Shown here piece by piece: positions 16,078-24,053 of a stretch of DNA of 64,000 nt. Numbering within the stretch: position 1 is the stretch's first letter; each line of letters opens with the position of its first letter. Made by a program: the position numbers and the translations under genes. The stretch is from Azospirillum canadense (lineage in GTDB: Bacteria; Pseudomonadota; Alphaproteobacteria; Azospirillales; Azospirillaceae), in assembly GCF_025961225.1 (NCBI RefSeq), contig NZ_JAOQNG010000007.1, positions 322,501-386,500 of the forward strand. Reading direction: 5' to 3'. The notes beneath the pieces were generated by a model. That model made no database searches. It was not told the origin of the DNA and saw only the letters and a program-made list of their open reading frames with translations.

Positions 16078-16131
16078 GCGCCCCCAAAACCAAAGAACGC
16101 CCAAAACAGCACCGGATCAAGGAGGAACGCC

Positions 16132-17475
16132 ATGTCCCGCGAGACGCATCCCGGTTCCCGGCTCGGCCCAACACCGTCGGCGCATTCGGCAGCCAGCACG
16201 GAGACCAGCCAGCGCTGGCGCCAACTCGTTCTGGGCGTCATCGCGATGATGGCGATCTCCAGCCCGCAGTATGTCTGGGCGCTGTTCGTGCAGCCGATGC
16301 TGGGCAGCTTCAAGGTCTCCCTGTCGGCGCTCCAGGTGACCATCGCGCTGTTCAGCATCTTCCAATGCGGCTTCGGCCCGATGCACGGCTATCTGGCCGA
16401 GAAGTTCACGCCGCGCCAGTTCGCCACCGTCGGCGGCCTGTTCGTCGCGGCGAGCTGGATGTCGTCGGCCTACGTGACCAGCCTGCCGGTGCTCTATGTC
16501 ACCTACGGCGTCCTCAGCGGCATCGGCACCGGCATGATCTACGTCGCCGCCGTCGAGCTGATGACCCAGTGGTTCCCGGACCGCCGCGGCTTCGCCATCG
16601 GCATGGTGGCCGGCAGCTACGGTTTCGGCGCCATCGTCACCACCTTCCCGATCGACATGGCCATCAAGTCGATGGGCTACCAGAACACGCTGCTGATCTT
16701 CGGCGCGATCCTCGGGGCGATCTGCGTGGTGACCGCGCAGGGCATGGCCCGGCCGCCCAAGGGCTACATGGCCGATTTCCGCGCCGCGGCCGAGGCGAAG
16801 ATGGCGGGCCTGCGCAGCTACACCCCTCGGGAGATGCTGCGGACGCCGATCTTCTGGCTGCTGTTCGTCATGATGACGATGGTGGCGACGGGCGGCCTGA
16901 TGGTCATCTCGCAGATCGGTGCCTTCGCCAAGGACTTCGGCATCACCAAGGACGTGATGGTGTTCGGCATGGCGGCGCTGCCGCTGGCGCTGACCGTCGA
17001 CCGCGTCGCCAACGGGCTGACGCGCCCCTTCTTCGGCTGGGTGTCCGACCATCTGGGCCGTGAGAACACGATGGTCGTCGCCTTCGCGCTGGAGGGCCTG
17101 GCCATCCTGCTGCTGCTTAAGTTCGGCACCGACCCGCTGGCCTTCGTCCTGCTGACCGGCGTGGTATTCTTCGGCTGGGGCGAGATCTACTCCCTGTTCC
17201 CGTCGCTGCTCGGCGACCTGTTCGGCCCGCGCCACGCCGCGAACAACTTCGGCTTCCTGCTGATCGCGACGGCGGTGGGCTCCATCCTCGGCGGGCCTCT
17301 GGCGGCCTTCGTCTACGAGCAGACCCAGTCCTGGCCGCTGGTCTTCACGCTGGTCAGCGTGCTGGACTTCTGCACCGCGGCGCTCGCCCTGTGCGTCCTG
17401 AAGCCGATGCGCCGCATCTGGCTGGTCCGGCAGGACATCGCCCCGGCGGCGGCCGGCGCGACGGTCGTGCACTGA
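16132..17475 (+). CDS. MFS transporter, oxalate/formate antiporter (OFA) family
   Basis: This 447-residue, 12-helix inner-membrane carrier has the OFA hallmarks: opening SSPQYVWALFVQPM, GFGPMHGYLAEKFTPRQ between helices 2 and 3, and FFGWVSDHLGRENTM in the central loop. AGGAGGAACGCC precedes the ATG. OFA members exchange small carboxylates such as oxalate, formate or pyruvate. As the only transporter in this operon it probably imports the acid substrate or exports a C1/C2 product; direction and substrate are inferred. Confidence 0.9.
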   Translation: MSRETHPGSRLGPTPSAHSAASTETSQRWRQLVLGVIAMMAISSPQYVWALFVQPMLGSFKVSLSALQVTIALFSIFQCGFGPMHGYLAEKFTPRQFATVGGLFVAASWMSSAYVTSLPVLYVTYGVLSGIGTGMIYVAAVELMTQWFPDRRGFAIGMVAGSYGFGAIVTTFPIDMAIKSMGYQNTLLIFGAILGAICVVTAQGMARPPKGYMADFRAAAEAKMAGLRSYTPREMLRTPIFWLLFVMMTMVATGGLMVISQIGAFAKDFGITKDVMVFGMAALPLALTVDRVANGLTRPFFGWVSDHLGRENTMVVAFALEGLAILLLLKFGTDPLAFVLLTGVVFFGWGEIYSLFPSLLGDLFGPRHAANNFGFLLIATAVGSILGGPLAAFVYEQTQSWPLVFTLVSVLDFCTAALALCVLKPMRRIWLVRQDIAPAAAGATVVH

Positions 17476-17565
17476 CAGCCCTGTCTCCAATCGCCGTGCT
17501 TCCCGCGGGGTGGGGCTGGGAAACCCGCCCCGTGGCACCACTTCGACTGGGGAACGCGAGACCAG

Positions 17566-18129
17566 ATGGGAAGCGACATGACCGTGAACGTGCTTGGAAT
17601 TTCCGGAAGCCTGCGCCAGGGCTCCTACAACACGGCGCTGCTGCGCGCGGCCAAGGAGCTGGCTCCGCAAGGCATGACGATCGAGGAATTCGACCTCGCG
17701 CCCATCCCCTTCTACAACGACGACGTCCGCCTCCAGGGCTACCCGCCGAGCGTCGAGGACCTCCGCACCAGGATCCGGCAGGCCGACGCCCTGCTGTTCG
17801 TCACGCCCGAATACAACCGGTCCGTTCCGGGGGTGCTGAAGAACGCCATCGACTGGGCCTCCCGCGCGCCCGACCAGCCCTTCGACGACAAGCCGGTCGC
17901 CATCATGGGGGCGAGCATGAGCGCGCTCGGCACCGCCTTTGCCAACCATCACCTGCGGCAGATCCTGGTGTATCTGAACGCCCACATGCTGAACGGGCCG
18001 GAGGTTCTGGTCGGAGGTGCGGCGTCCAAGTTCGACGCGCAGGGTCGGCTGACCGACGAGGCCACCCGCGACTTCGTCCGCAACCACCTGATAGGCCTGA
18101 AACGCCTGACTCTGCGGCTGAAAGGCTGA
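17566..18129 (+). CDS. NADPH-dependent FMN reductase
   Basis: This 187-residue flavodoxin-fold protein has the FMN-phosphate motif GISGSLRQGSYNTALL near residue 10 and the PEYNRSVPGVLKNAIDW motif near 82. It reduces FMN or quinones with NADPH. An alternative ATG at 17578 would remove four residues. It is the last gene of the catabolic operon, 90 bases after the transporter. It could supply reduced flavin to an oxygenase encoded elsewhere, or reduce a quinone formed by auto-oxidation of the diphenol substrate. Confidence 0.88.
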   Translation: MGSDMTVNVLGISGSLRQGSYNTALLRAAKELAPQGMTIEEFDLAPIPFYNDDVRLQGYPPSVEDLRTRIRQADALLFVTPEYNRSVPGVLKNAIDWASRAPDQPFDDKPVAIMGASMSALGTAFANHHLRQILVYLNAHMLNGPEVLVGGAASKFDAQGRLTDEATRDFVRNHLIGLKRLTLRLKG

Positions 18130-18209
18130 CCGGCCGCGGAGGGATCGAAACAAACGGCGACGGGGAGTGTTGTTGCACCGCAACCTGATCAATCGGTGAC
18201 GACAGACCC

Positions 18210-18365
18210 ATGACGATGTCTAAGAACAACAACGACAAGCCGACCTCCACCGCCGAAACCACGGTGATCTTCGCCCACGCGGGCTCGGCCGCCTACGCGA
18301 CCATCATTCCCGCGAAGCCGGACGAGGCCGGCGACACCGAAACCCCGAAGCCGGACGAGGCCTGA
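18210..18365 (+). CDS. Small hypothetical protein (51 residues)
   Basis: The ORF encodes an acidic, Ala/Thr/Pro-rich peptide starting MTMSKNNNDKP, with a moderately hydrophobic middle (VIFAHAGSAAYATIIP) and a duplicated KPDEA tail. It starts 80 bases after the flavin reductase and ends just before a convergent terminator hairpin, so it sits where a last operon gene would. No family is recognised. GC at third positions matches real genes here. Confidence 0.5.
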   Translation: MTMSKNNNDKPTSTAETTVIFAHAGSAAYATIIPAKPDEAGDTETPKPDEA

Positions 18366-18377
18366 GCCGGCAGGACA

Positions 18378-18400
18378 CGGGGCGGCGCCACGCCGCCCCG
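18378..18400. terminator. Bidirectional hairpin between convergent genes
   Basis: A 10-bp stem (CGGGGCGGCG with its complement, loop CCA) lies in the 46-base gap between the small ORF and the convergent DUF2243 gene. There is no strong T run; it may be a weak or bidirectional terminator. Confidence 0.55.
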
Positions 18401-18411
18401 CTTCCGACAAA

Positions 18412-19221
18412 TCAAGACCTGAACCAGTTGAAGCAGCCGACCGGCAGCAACGCGTTGCTCACCAGCATGGCGCCATGCCGGTACAACGGCATAGGATTCC
18501 CGCCCGCGCCCAGGTCGATGGCCCAGAGCTGACCCGAGGGGTCGTTCCAGACGGTCCGTCCATCCACGGCGACCACAGCCTCCAGCACCGCGGGCAGCGT
18601 CGTGCCCGGTTTGAACAGCACCATCACCGTGGTAACGCCGGGCGGCGGCAGCGCCGCAGTGGGACCGGCAACCAGAACGGCCAAAGCCAGGGCGACCGGC
18701 GTGACGACCTTCCGCACCCCACCAGCGCCGCCATCGCTACCGCCGCGCCGCAGCCACCACCCCGCCGCCGCGACCGCCACGCCGAAAACGACGAACCACA
18801 GCAGGTCCCAGACCAGCTTGTTCTCCACGTCCATGCGGATGCGGTGGATGCCCAGGATCCAATGGGACAGCACGCCGTCGAGCATGTGCCAAGCGCCGAA
18901 GCCGATCAGAGCGTTGGCAAACAGCCGGCGGTCCGCCCCTGGTTCCGCGAAGACCCGGCGGCTGCGCCACAACAGCAGCAGGCCCCCCATCGCGATGACG
19001 TACATGAGCGCGTGAAACAGCCCGTCCGCCAGGATTTGGACGCGGATGTCCCGGAAGGCCGGAGCCTCCAGGCCGGTCAGCAGATGGTGCCATTGCAGCA
19101 CCTGGTGCAGCAGAATCCCGTCGAAAAAGCCGCCCAGGCCGAAGCCCAACAGGTATCCGGCCCACGAAAGCCCGGACGGGACGGGCGTGGGCGACGGGTG
19201 TGTTGCGGAAGCGGCGGACAT
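18412..19221 (-). CDS. DUF2243 multi-pass membrane protein
   Basis: This 269-residue inner-membrane protein has about five predicted hydrophobic segments. The family's histidine-rich motif GFFDGILLHQVLQWHHLL lies near residue 30, GLFHALMYVIAMGGLLLLW near 70, and FGAWHMLDGVLSHWILG near 110. The conserved His could bind haem or metal, but function of DUF2243 is not established. The C-terminal 100 residues contain a further hydrophobic helix and a soluble beta-rich tail. ATG at 19221 is preferred over an upstream GTG at 19257. A terminator lies upstream, so it has its own promoter. Confidence 0.82.
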   Translation of the reverse strand: MSAASATHPSPTPVPSGLSWAGYLLGFGLGGFFDGILLHQVLQWHHLLTGLEAPAFRDIRVQILADGLFHALMYVIAMGGLLLLWRSRRVFAEPGADRRLFANALIGFGAWHMLDGVLSHWILGIHRIRMDVENKLVWDLLWFVVFGVAVAAAGWWLRRGGSDGGAGGVRKVVTPVALALAVLVAGPTAALPPPGVTTVMVLFKPGTTLPAVLEAVVAVDGRTVWNDPSGQLWAIDLGAGGNPMPLYRHGAMLVSNALLPVGCFNWFRS

Positions 19222-19282
19222 GGCCCGACAACTTCCACCGACGCCGGTTGGTTCCACCCGACGCCACGGGGCTGTGGCACCG

Positions 19283-19325
19283 GAAAAATGCGAAAGCCCC
19301 GACCGGCGGGGATCCGGTCGGGGCT
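19283..19325 (-). terminator. Rho-independent terminator after the repeat protein gene
   Basis: On the minus strand, an 11-bp perfect stem (GCCCCGACCGG with its complement) is followed by TTTCGCATTTTT. It lies 22 bases past the stop of the 19348-19710 gene. Confidence 0.82.
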
Positions 19326-19347
19326 CCAGGGGAAAAGGGGCGAGGCG

Positions 19348-19710
19348 TTACTTCTGGATGCCGAAGGCGTTCTGCTTGGCGAAGTTGCCGATGCCGGCGG
19401 CCAGGTTGTTGGCCTGGAACTGGTTGCCGCCGCCGAAGGGCACGCCGAGAGGACCGACCTTCGGGGTCTTCTGGATCACGGTGCCGTTCTGGACCGCGAG
19501 GTTGCCGACGCCGGCCGCGGTGTTGTTCATGTTGATGATGTTCGGGCCGCCGAGCAAGCCGCCACCCTTCTGCTTGGTGAAGGCGTTCTGCACCGCGACG
19601 TTGCCGACGCCCGCGGCGGTGTTGTTCAGGCTGGTGATGTTCTGCGCCATGGCCGGGGCGGACAGCAGGGCCAGCGTGGCGAAACCGGCGAGCAGCGAGG
19701 TGCGGATCAT
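19348..19710 (-). CDS. Secreted curlin-like repeat protein
   Basis: The 120-residue preprotein has a Sec signal peptide (about 1-22, ending APAMA). The mature part has three imperfect repeats of about 20-35 residues, each NN.AAG(V/I)GN.A.QN followed by a (T/I)..QK. The GxGNxAxQ core resembles the repeating Gln/Asn/Gly pattern of curli subunits, which stack as beta strands in amyloid fibres. No curli secretion genes are seen nearby. It has its own terminator, so it is probably monocistronic. Longer reading in this frame to 19809 lacks a signal. Curlin relation is inferred from pattern only. Confidence 0.75.
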   Translation of the reverse strand: MIRTSLLAGFATLALLSAPAMAQNITSLNNTAAGVGNVAVQNAFTKQKGGGLLGGPNIINMNNTAAGVGNLAVQNGTVIQKTPKVGPLGVPFGGGNQFQANNLAAGIGNFAKQNAFGIQK

Positions 19711-19861
19711 GGTGGTCTCCTGGGTGTGAGGCCAGGGCCCGCGCCCCGGCGTTGTCGATGACCAGACCCTACCCGCAGCCGCCCAGCCCGGCTGTGAGCC
19801 GGTCCACACCGGACGCGCAATTCATCACGACCATCGGAATCCACCGCCGGCCGAAATGGCA

Positions 19862-19890
19862 ACGGGCGCCCAGGGTGGCTGGGCGCCCGT
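19862..19890 (-). terminator. Hairpin terminator after the chemoreceptor
   Basis: A perfect 12-bp stem (ACGGGCGCCCAG with its complement) lies 28 bases past the chemoreceptor stop, followed on the minus strand by TTGCCATTTC. It may serve both directions. Confidence 0.7.
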
Positions 19891-19918
19891 TCTTGCGTGC
19901 CGGCATCCGATGGTACGG

Positions 19919-21628
19919 TCACGCCCCGCCGGTTCGCACGCCGGTCAGGAAGCGCTCGACCTGGGCGTTGAGATCATCCGCCAGATGCGCCAGCTTCCCG
20001 GACGAGTCGAGCAGCCGCGCCGCGCCGTCCCCGGTTTCCGACGCCGCGTGCAGCACGTCCGCGATGGAGGACGACACCTCGTTGGTGCCCGCGGCGGCCT
20101 GCTGGACGTTCCGCGCGATTTCCATGGTGGCGGCGTTCTGCCCGTCGACCGCCTGGGCGATGGTGCCGACGATGCTGTTCACCTCGCCAATGGTGGCGGC
20201 GATGGTCTTGATCGCCTGCACCGCGTCGGCGGTCGCGGCCTGAATTTCGGTGATCTGCTGCGAGATGTCTCCCGTGGCCTTGGCCGTCTGGTTGGCCAGG
20301 CTCTTCACCTCGCTGGCCACCACGGCGAAGCCCTTGCCCGCCTCGCCGGCGCGCGCGGCCTCGATGGTGGCGTTCAACGCCAGCAGGTTGGTCTGGCCCG
20401 CGATGTCGTTGATGAGGTTCACGACGTCGCCGATCTGGTTGGCCTTGGACGACAGCCCGTCGACGATGGCGTTCGTGCCTTCCGCCTGCTCGGCCGCCTG
20501 CTTGGCCTTGCTGGTGCTATCGCTGATCTGGCGCCCGATCTCGGCGATGGAGACGGCCAGTTCCTCGGCGGCCGCGGCGACAGTCTGGACGTTGACCGAC
20601 GCCTTTTCCGACGCCCCGGCCACGGTCGTCGCGCGGCGTTCGGTGTGGTCGGCGTTGGTGTTCAGCGCCTGGGCGAGCGTCCGCACCTCGCCCGAGGCGG
20701 CCGACACGCTGTCGACCACGCCCTTGACCTCGTTTTCGAACCGGTCCGCGAGCGCCGCCATCTCGGTCCGCTTGCGCGATTCCGCGGCCTGCTCGGCTTC
20801 GGCCTGACGACGACGGAAGGCATCGGCGTCCACCGCGTTCGCCTTGAACACTTCGACCGCGCCGGTGATCTGCCCGATTTCGTCCTTGGCGTCCGAATGC
20901 GGCAGCACGACGCTGAGATCGCCGCGCGCCAGCACGAGCATGGCGTCCGTCAGCCGGCGCAAGGGGCGCAGCGCGTTGACCGTCCACAGCCCGAAGCCGG
21001 CGCCCAACAGCAAGGCGACGGCGCAGAGCGACACCATGAGCGTCTGGAAGCCGCTCGCCACCGCGCGGGCGCGTGCCGCGATCGTCTGGTTCTTGCGCTC
21101 CTGGTGGTCGATGAAGGCATTGATGCGCCCCAGCCATTCGGTGAAGGCGGGACGGGCGTCGGTCATCAGCCCACGTTCGGCACCGGCGCTGTCGTTCGCC
21201 TTCTTCGCCGCGACCACCGCCTTGATCATGGGCAGGGTGCGCGCCTCCGTCTCCTTGATGGCGGCGAGCAGCGACCGCTCTTCCGGGTCGATGTCGGCCA
21301 TCTGGGCGAACATCGCGTCCAAGGGTTTTGCCGAGTCCGCGTAGAAGGCCGCGAGGCGGTCGATGTCGGCCAGCACGCCGGCCAGCACGGCAGGATCGCC
21401 GGTCAGCACCACGTCGCGCAACGCGATGGCGCGGTCGTGCACGCTGCCGCGGAAATTGATGGCGTAACGCTGCTTGACGCTGTTCACGTCGTTGATGCGG
21501 TTGAGATCGGAGTCGATCTTCCGCACCTCGCGGACGCCGATGGCGGTGAGGCTGATCAGCAGCAGAAGCACCACACCGAACCCGAGAACCAGGCGTGTGC
21601 GTATGGTGGCGCGGTGAATGGAAAACAT
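19919..21628 (-). CDS. Methyl-accepting chemotaxis protein
   Basis: The 569-residue receptor has a first transmembrane helix at about 12-32 and a periplasmic four-helix-bundle sensor (about 40-190) with the ERKNQT..R region before the second helix (about 200-220). A HAMP domain follows, then a cytoplasmic signalling domain with the conserved hairpin IAGQTNLLALNATIEAARAG near 435. It senses a small ligand in the periplasm and controls the CheA kinase. There is no C-terminal CheR-tether pentapeptide. Ligand cannot be told. It is divergent from the acid phosphatase gene across 238 AT-richer bases. Confidence 0.95.
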   Translation of the reverse strand: MFSIHRATIRTRLVLGFGVVLLLLISLTAIGVREVRKIDSDLNRINDVNSVKQRYAINFRGSVHDRAIALRDVVLTGDPAVLAGVLADIDRLAAFYADSAKPLDAMFAQMADIDPEERSLLAAIKETEARTLPMIKAVVAAKKANDSAGAERGLMTDARPAFTEWLGRINAFIDHQERKNQTIAARARAVASGFQTLMVSLCAVALLLGAGFGLWTVNALRPLRRLTDAMLVLARGDLSVVLPHSDAKDEIGQITGAVEVFKANAVDADAFRRRQAEAEQAAESRKRTEMAALADRFENEVKGVVDSVSAASGEVRTLAQALNTNADHTERRATTVAGASEKASVNVQTVAAAAEELAVSIAEIGRQISDSTSKAKQAAEQAEGTNAIVDGLSSKANQIGDVVNLINDIAGQTNLLALNATIEAARAGEAGKGFAVVASEVKSLANQTAKATGDISQQITEIQAATADAVQAIKTIAATIGEVNSIVGTIAQAVDGQNAATMEIARNVQQAAAGTNEVSSSIADVLHAASETGDGAARLLDSSGKLAHLADDLNAQVERFLTGVRTGGA

Positions 21629-21866
21629 ATCGGCCTAACACCGTTATGATGGGACAGTCGATAGTTTAGAATCAATATCGTTAATAATCCGTTCGTTATC
21701 GGCCGGTGTTTCAATGAAGGTTTGAAGTCCGTTTTGCGTCAGCAATTCCGGGTTGAGAAAAGCCGATCCCGGCGCGTTCCGGCGACGGTTGCGTTCTGTC
21801 TCATCGCCAAACGGCGGCGACTGTGCTTCGATGACACTCTCATGACGCTGATCGGTGGGTGAATAG

Positions 21867-22733
21867 ATGCGCAGTTCTGCTGAGTCCGGACGCTGGCCGC
21901 TGCTGTCCGGTGCAGTTTTCCTTGCTTTCCTGGCCGGTTCGGCGATGGCGGCCGATCCCGTGCCGCAGAACGACCTGCTGAACGCCGAACTGTGGATGCA
22001 GCGCTCGGTCGAATACAAGGCCAACTCGCTCGCCGTCTATGCGCTGGCGAAGGTCCGGCTGGATCAGGCGCTGGCCGACAAGACCTGGACCGCGGCAACC
22101 GAGCAGACCGGCAATTACCAGGAGTTGCCGCCGGCCGTCGTGTTGGATTTGGACGAGACGGCGATGGACAATTCGGCTTATCAGGCCGGGCTGGCCGCCA
22201 CCGGCGCCGACTTCTCGCCCAAGACCTGGGATGTCTGGGTGAAGGCGGAAAAGGCGACCGCGGTGCCGGGCGCCGTGGAGTTCACGCAGCATGCGGAATC
22301 GAAAGGCGTCAAGGTCTTCTACGTCACCAACCGCACCGCCGACCAGGAGGAGCCGACGCGCAAAAACGCCCAGGCGCTCGGCTTTCCCATGGGCGGAAAC
22401 GTCGACACCTTCCTGATGTCGAAGGAAAAGCCGGACTGGGGCTCGGCCAAGAGCACCCGCCGCAGCTACGTCGCCAAAGACTATCGAATCCTGCTTCTGC
22501 TCGGCGACAATCTCGGTGACTTCAGCGACGCTTACAACGGCAGCGATGCCGAACGGCTGAAAGCCTTCGAGGAAGCGAAGGCGCATTTCGGGCGCGACTG
22601 GCTGATGCTGGCCAATCCCGGCTACGGATCCTTCGAAAGCGCGCCCTACGGGCACAACTTCAAATTGTCGGCCGACGAGAAGCGGTCGAAGAAGATCGGC
22701 GCGCTGGAGCCCTGGACGGTGCCGGCCCAGTAA
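21867..22733 (+). CDS. HAD acid phosphatase, class C / e(P4) 5'-nucleotidase family
   Basis: The 288-residue exported phosphatase has a signal peptide (about 1-28, ending SAMA). The class C signature is present: VVLDLDETAMDNSAYQ near residue 90 (nucleophile Asp and second Asp) and GDNLGDFSD near 212. VFYVTNRTADQEEPTRKN is the intermediate motif. e(P4) proteins are lipoproteins releasing phosphate from nucleotides such as NMN; this one lacks an obvious lipobox, so it may be soluble in the periplasm. A strong hairpin follows the stop codon. Confidence 0.88.
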   Translation: MRSSAESGRWPLLSGAVFLAFLAGSAMAADPVPQNDLLNAELWMQRSVEYKANSLAVYALAKVRLDQALADKTWTAATEQTGNYQELPPAVVLDLDETAMDNSAYQAGLAATGADFSPKTWDVWVKAEKATAVPGAVEFTQHAESKGVKVFYVTNRTADQEEPTRKNAQALGFPMGGNVDTFLMSKEKPDWGSAKSTRRSYVAKDYRILLLLGDNLGDFSDAYNGSDAERLKAFEEAKAHFGRDWLMLANPGYGSFESAPYGHNFKLSADEKRSKKIGALEPWTVPAQ

Positions 22734-22738
22734 CGAAC

Positions 22739-22777
22739 CGCGCGGGCCGGGGCGATCTCCTTGCCCCGGCCCGCGCG
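22739..22777 (+). terminator. Strong hairpin after the acid phosphatase
   Basis: A perfect 15-bp GC-rich stem (CGCGCGGGCCGGGGC with its complement) begins 6 bases past the stop. The tail GTTCTACGTTCC is only weakly T-rich. Confidence 0.7.
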
Positions 22778-22820
22778 CGTTCTACGTTCCTGCCACGGCA
22801 ATCGTACGGAGGGCTTCCCC

Positions 22821-23399
22821 ATGGTTCGCCTTCCCCGTCTCCCGATCCTGGCCCTCTGCATGGCCGCTACGGCGTGCGCCTACGGGCGCGTCGTCTCCGA
22901 CCTGCCGTCCTCGGCCTACACCGTGAGCGAGGTTGCCTACGCGGCGTCCGACCGCGACCTGCGCGTGGTCATCTACGGCAATCCCTTCGGCATGGATCCG
23001 CAGAGTTTCGGCCAGCTGGTCACCGACAACATGCAGAACCGGATCGTCGGCGTGAAGACCCGGTTCACCACCACGCCCAACGAGACCGCGAGGCCCGGCT
23101 ACTGGGTGGCGTTGGCCTTCAACCCGTCCCAGACCATGCTGACTTCCTACGTGTGCAGCGGCCAACCGATCCCGACGCGCCCACCCGGCGGACCCATCGT
23201 GGTGCAGGGCGCCTTCTGCCGTGGAAGCGGCTTCGCAGGCCTGCTGTCCGGAGGCGCCCTGACCTCGGCGACCGGCTGGCTCGACAGCCCTCAGGGACCG
23301 ACCGATCCGGGATTCAAATCGCTGATCAGCGACATGACCTTTTCGCTTTTCCCGACGGCAAACCAGGGAAGCGACCGAGGCCGGTGCACGGGCTGCTAA
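22821..23399 (+). CDS. Putative exported/lipoprotein of unknown function
   Basis: The 192-residue protein has a short N-terminal signal with a possible weak lipobox (LALCMAATACAYGR). The start at 22821 follows GGAGGGCTTCCCC. The body has DRDLRVVIYGNPFGM, which is reminiscent of exported beta-rich proteins, and four Cys in the second half that could form disulfides. No family is recognised with confidence. The stop codon lies inside the first palindrome of a dispersed repeat, as happens with insertions downstream of genes. It is separated from the phosphatase by a hairpin. Confidence 0.7.
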   Translation: MVRLPRLPILALCMAATACAYGRVVSDLPSSAYTVSEVAYAASDRDLRVVIYGNPFGMDPQSFGQLVTDNMQNRIVGVKTRFTTTPNETARPGYWVALAFNPSQTMLTSYVCSGQPIPTRPPGGPIVVQGAFCRGSGFAGLLSGGALTSATGWLDSPQGPTDPGFKSLISDMTFSLFPTANQGSDRGRCTGC

Positions 23400-23511
23400 A
23401 GCGAATTTGCATTCGCTTTAGATTCATATGACCTCATGTGCCGGTCGGGCTTCGGCCGCACGTGCGACCGGGACCGCCGTCGCGGTCCAAAGCGGATCGC
23501 AATCCGCTTTA
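23397..23511 (+). repeat. Composite palindromic repeat, copy A
   Basis: Two palindromes about 90 bases apart: AAAGCGAATTTGCATTCGCTTT (23398-23419) and AAAGCGGATCGCAATCCGCT near 23489. Between them are GATTCATATGACCTC and CGGGACCGC blocks. The same palindromes and the same spacer blocks occur in inverted orientation at 59636-59729, so this is a mobile-like REP/BIME-type element, not two chance hairpins. It fills the gap between the 22821 gene and the small gene at 23522. Confidence 0.75.
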
Positions 23512-23521
23512 ACGCTTGCCC

Positions 23522-23740
23522 TTACGCGCCCTGCTGCTTGATCCGCTTGCCGACGGAGCACTGGATCCGCTGCAGCTGGTACTTGGGATTGTCGTTGATC
23601 CACTTCGCGCCTTCGATCTGGCCGGCGATCGGGCAGCTGGACATGGTCAAGGGCTCGTCGTCCGGGATCATCGGACTCACCGTCCGGCATTGGGTTGGGT
23701 CGGACGCCAGGCAAAAAATCATCGACAGTGTGACGAACAT
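23522..23740 (-). CDS. Small Cys-containing exported-type protein
   Basis: The 72-residue product starts MFVTLSMIFCLASDPTQC: a short hydrophobic N-terminus then an Asp-Pro-x-x-Cys element. Two further Cys near 36 and 61 flank an IEGAKWINDNPKYQL segment. GGAG lies 7 bases upstream of the ATG. The protein at 24538-24732 shares this pattern (MF, CLA..P.QC, central Cys, W...(N/H)P...(L/V), final Cys), so the two are paralogues. Similar small proteins occur widely in alphaproteobacteria without an assigned function. Confidence 0.7.
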   Translation of the reverse strand: MFVTLSMIFCLASDPTQCRTVSPMIPDDEPLTMSSCPIAGQIEGAKWINDNPKYQLQRIQCSVGKRIKQQGA

Positions 23741-24053
23741 CAAACGCTCCAACGTGCAACAGCACTCATGTGCCGACTCGGAATGGACCGGCGCACGCAA
23801 GCCGCATGCCACGCCCGCGCACAGCCTGCGCACGGGGGGCATCATGCCCCTCCACCAGCCGCCTAAAAATGAGTCAGGCCACATTGCTGCCGAATCATTA
23901 GGCATCAAAGGTTAACAATGCCTAAACGGTGTGGCCGTCCAATTCCGGCGGCCGAAGGTGGCTAGCCGGAAGAGCGGCGCACGGCCTCAGTGCGCTTGCG
24001 TTAGCCTGATACGGATGGCGCCCGCCGGAGGTTTCGACGCCAGAGGTCTCGAC

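Noticed and set aside
16117..18192. 691-residue minus-strand ORF
   Set aside because: Antisense of the OFA transporter and flavin reductase.
19856..21649. 597-residue plus-strand ORF
   Set aside because: Antisense of the chemoreceptor, Gly/Arg/His-rich.
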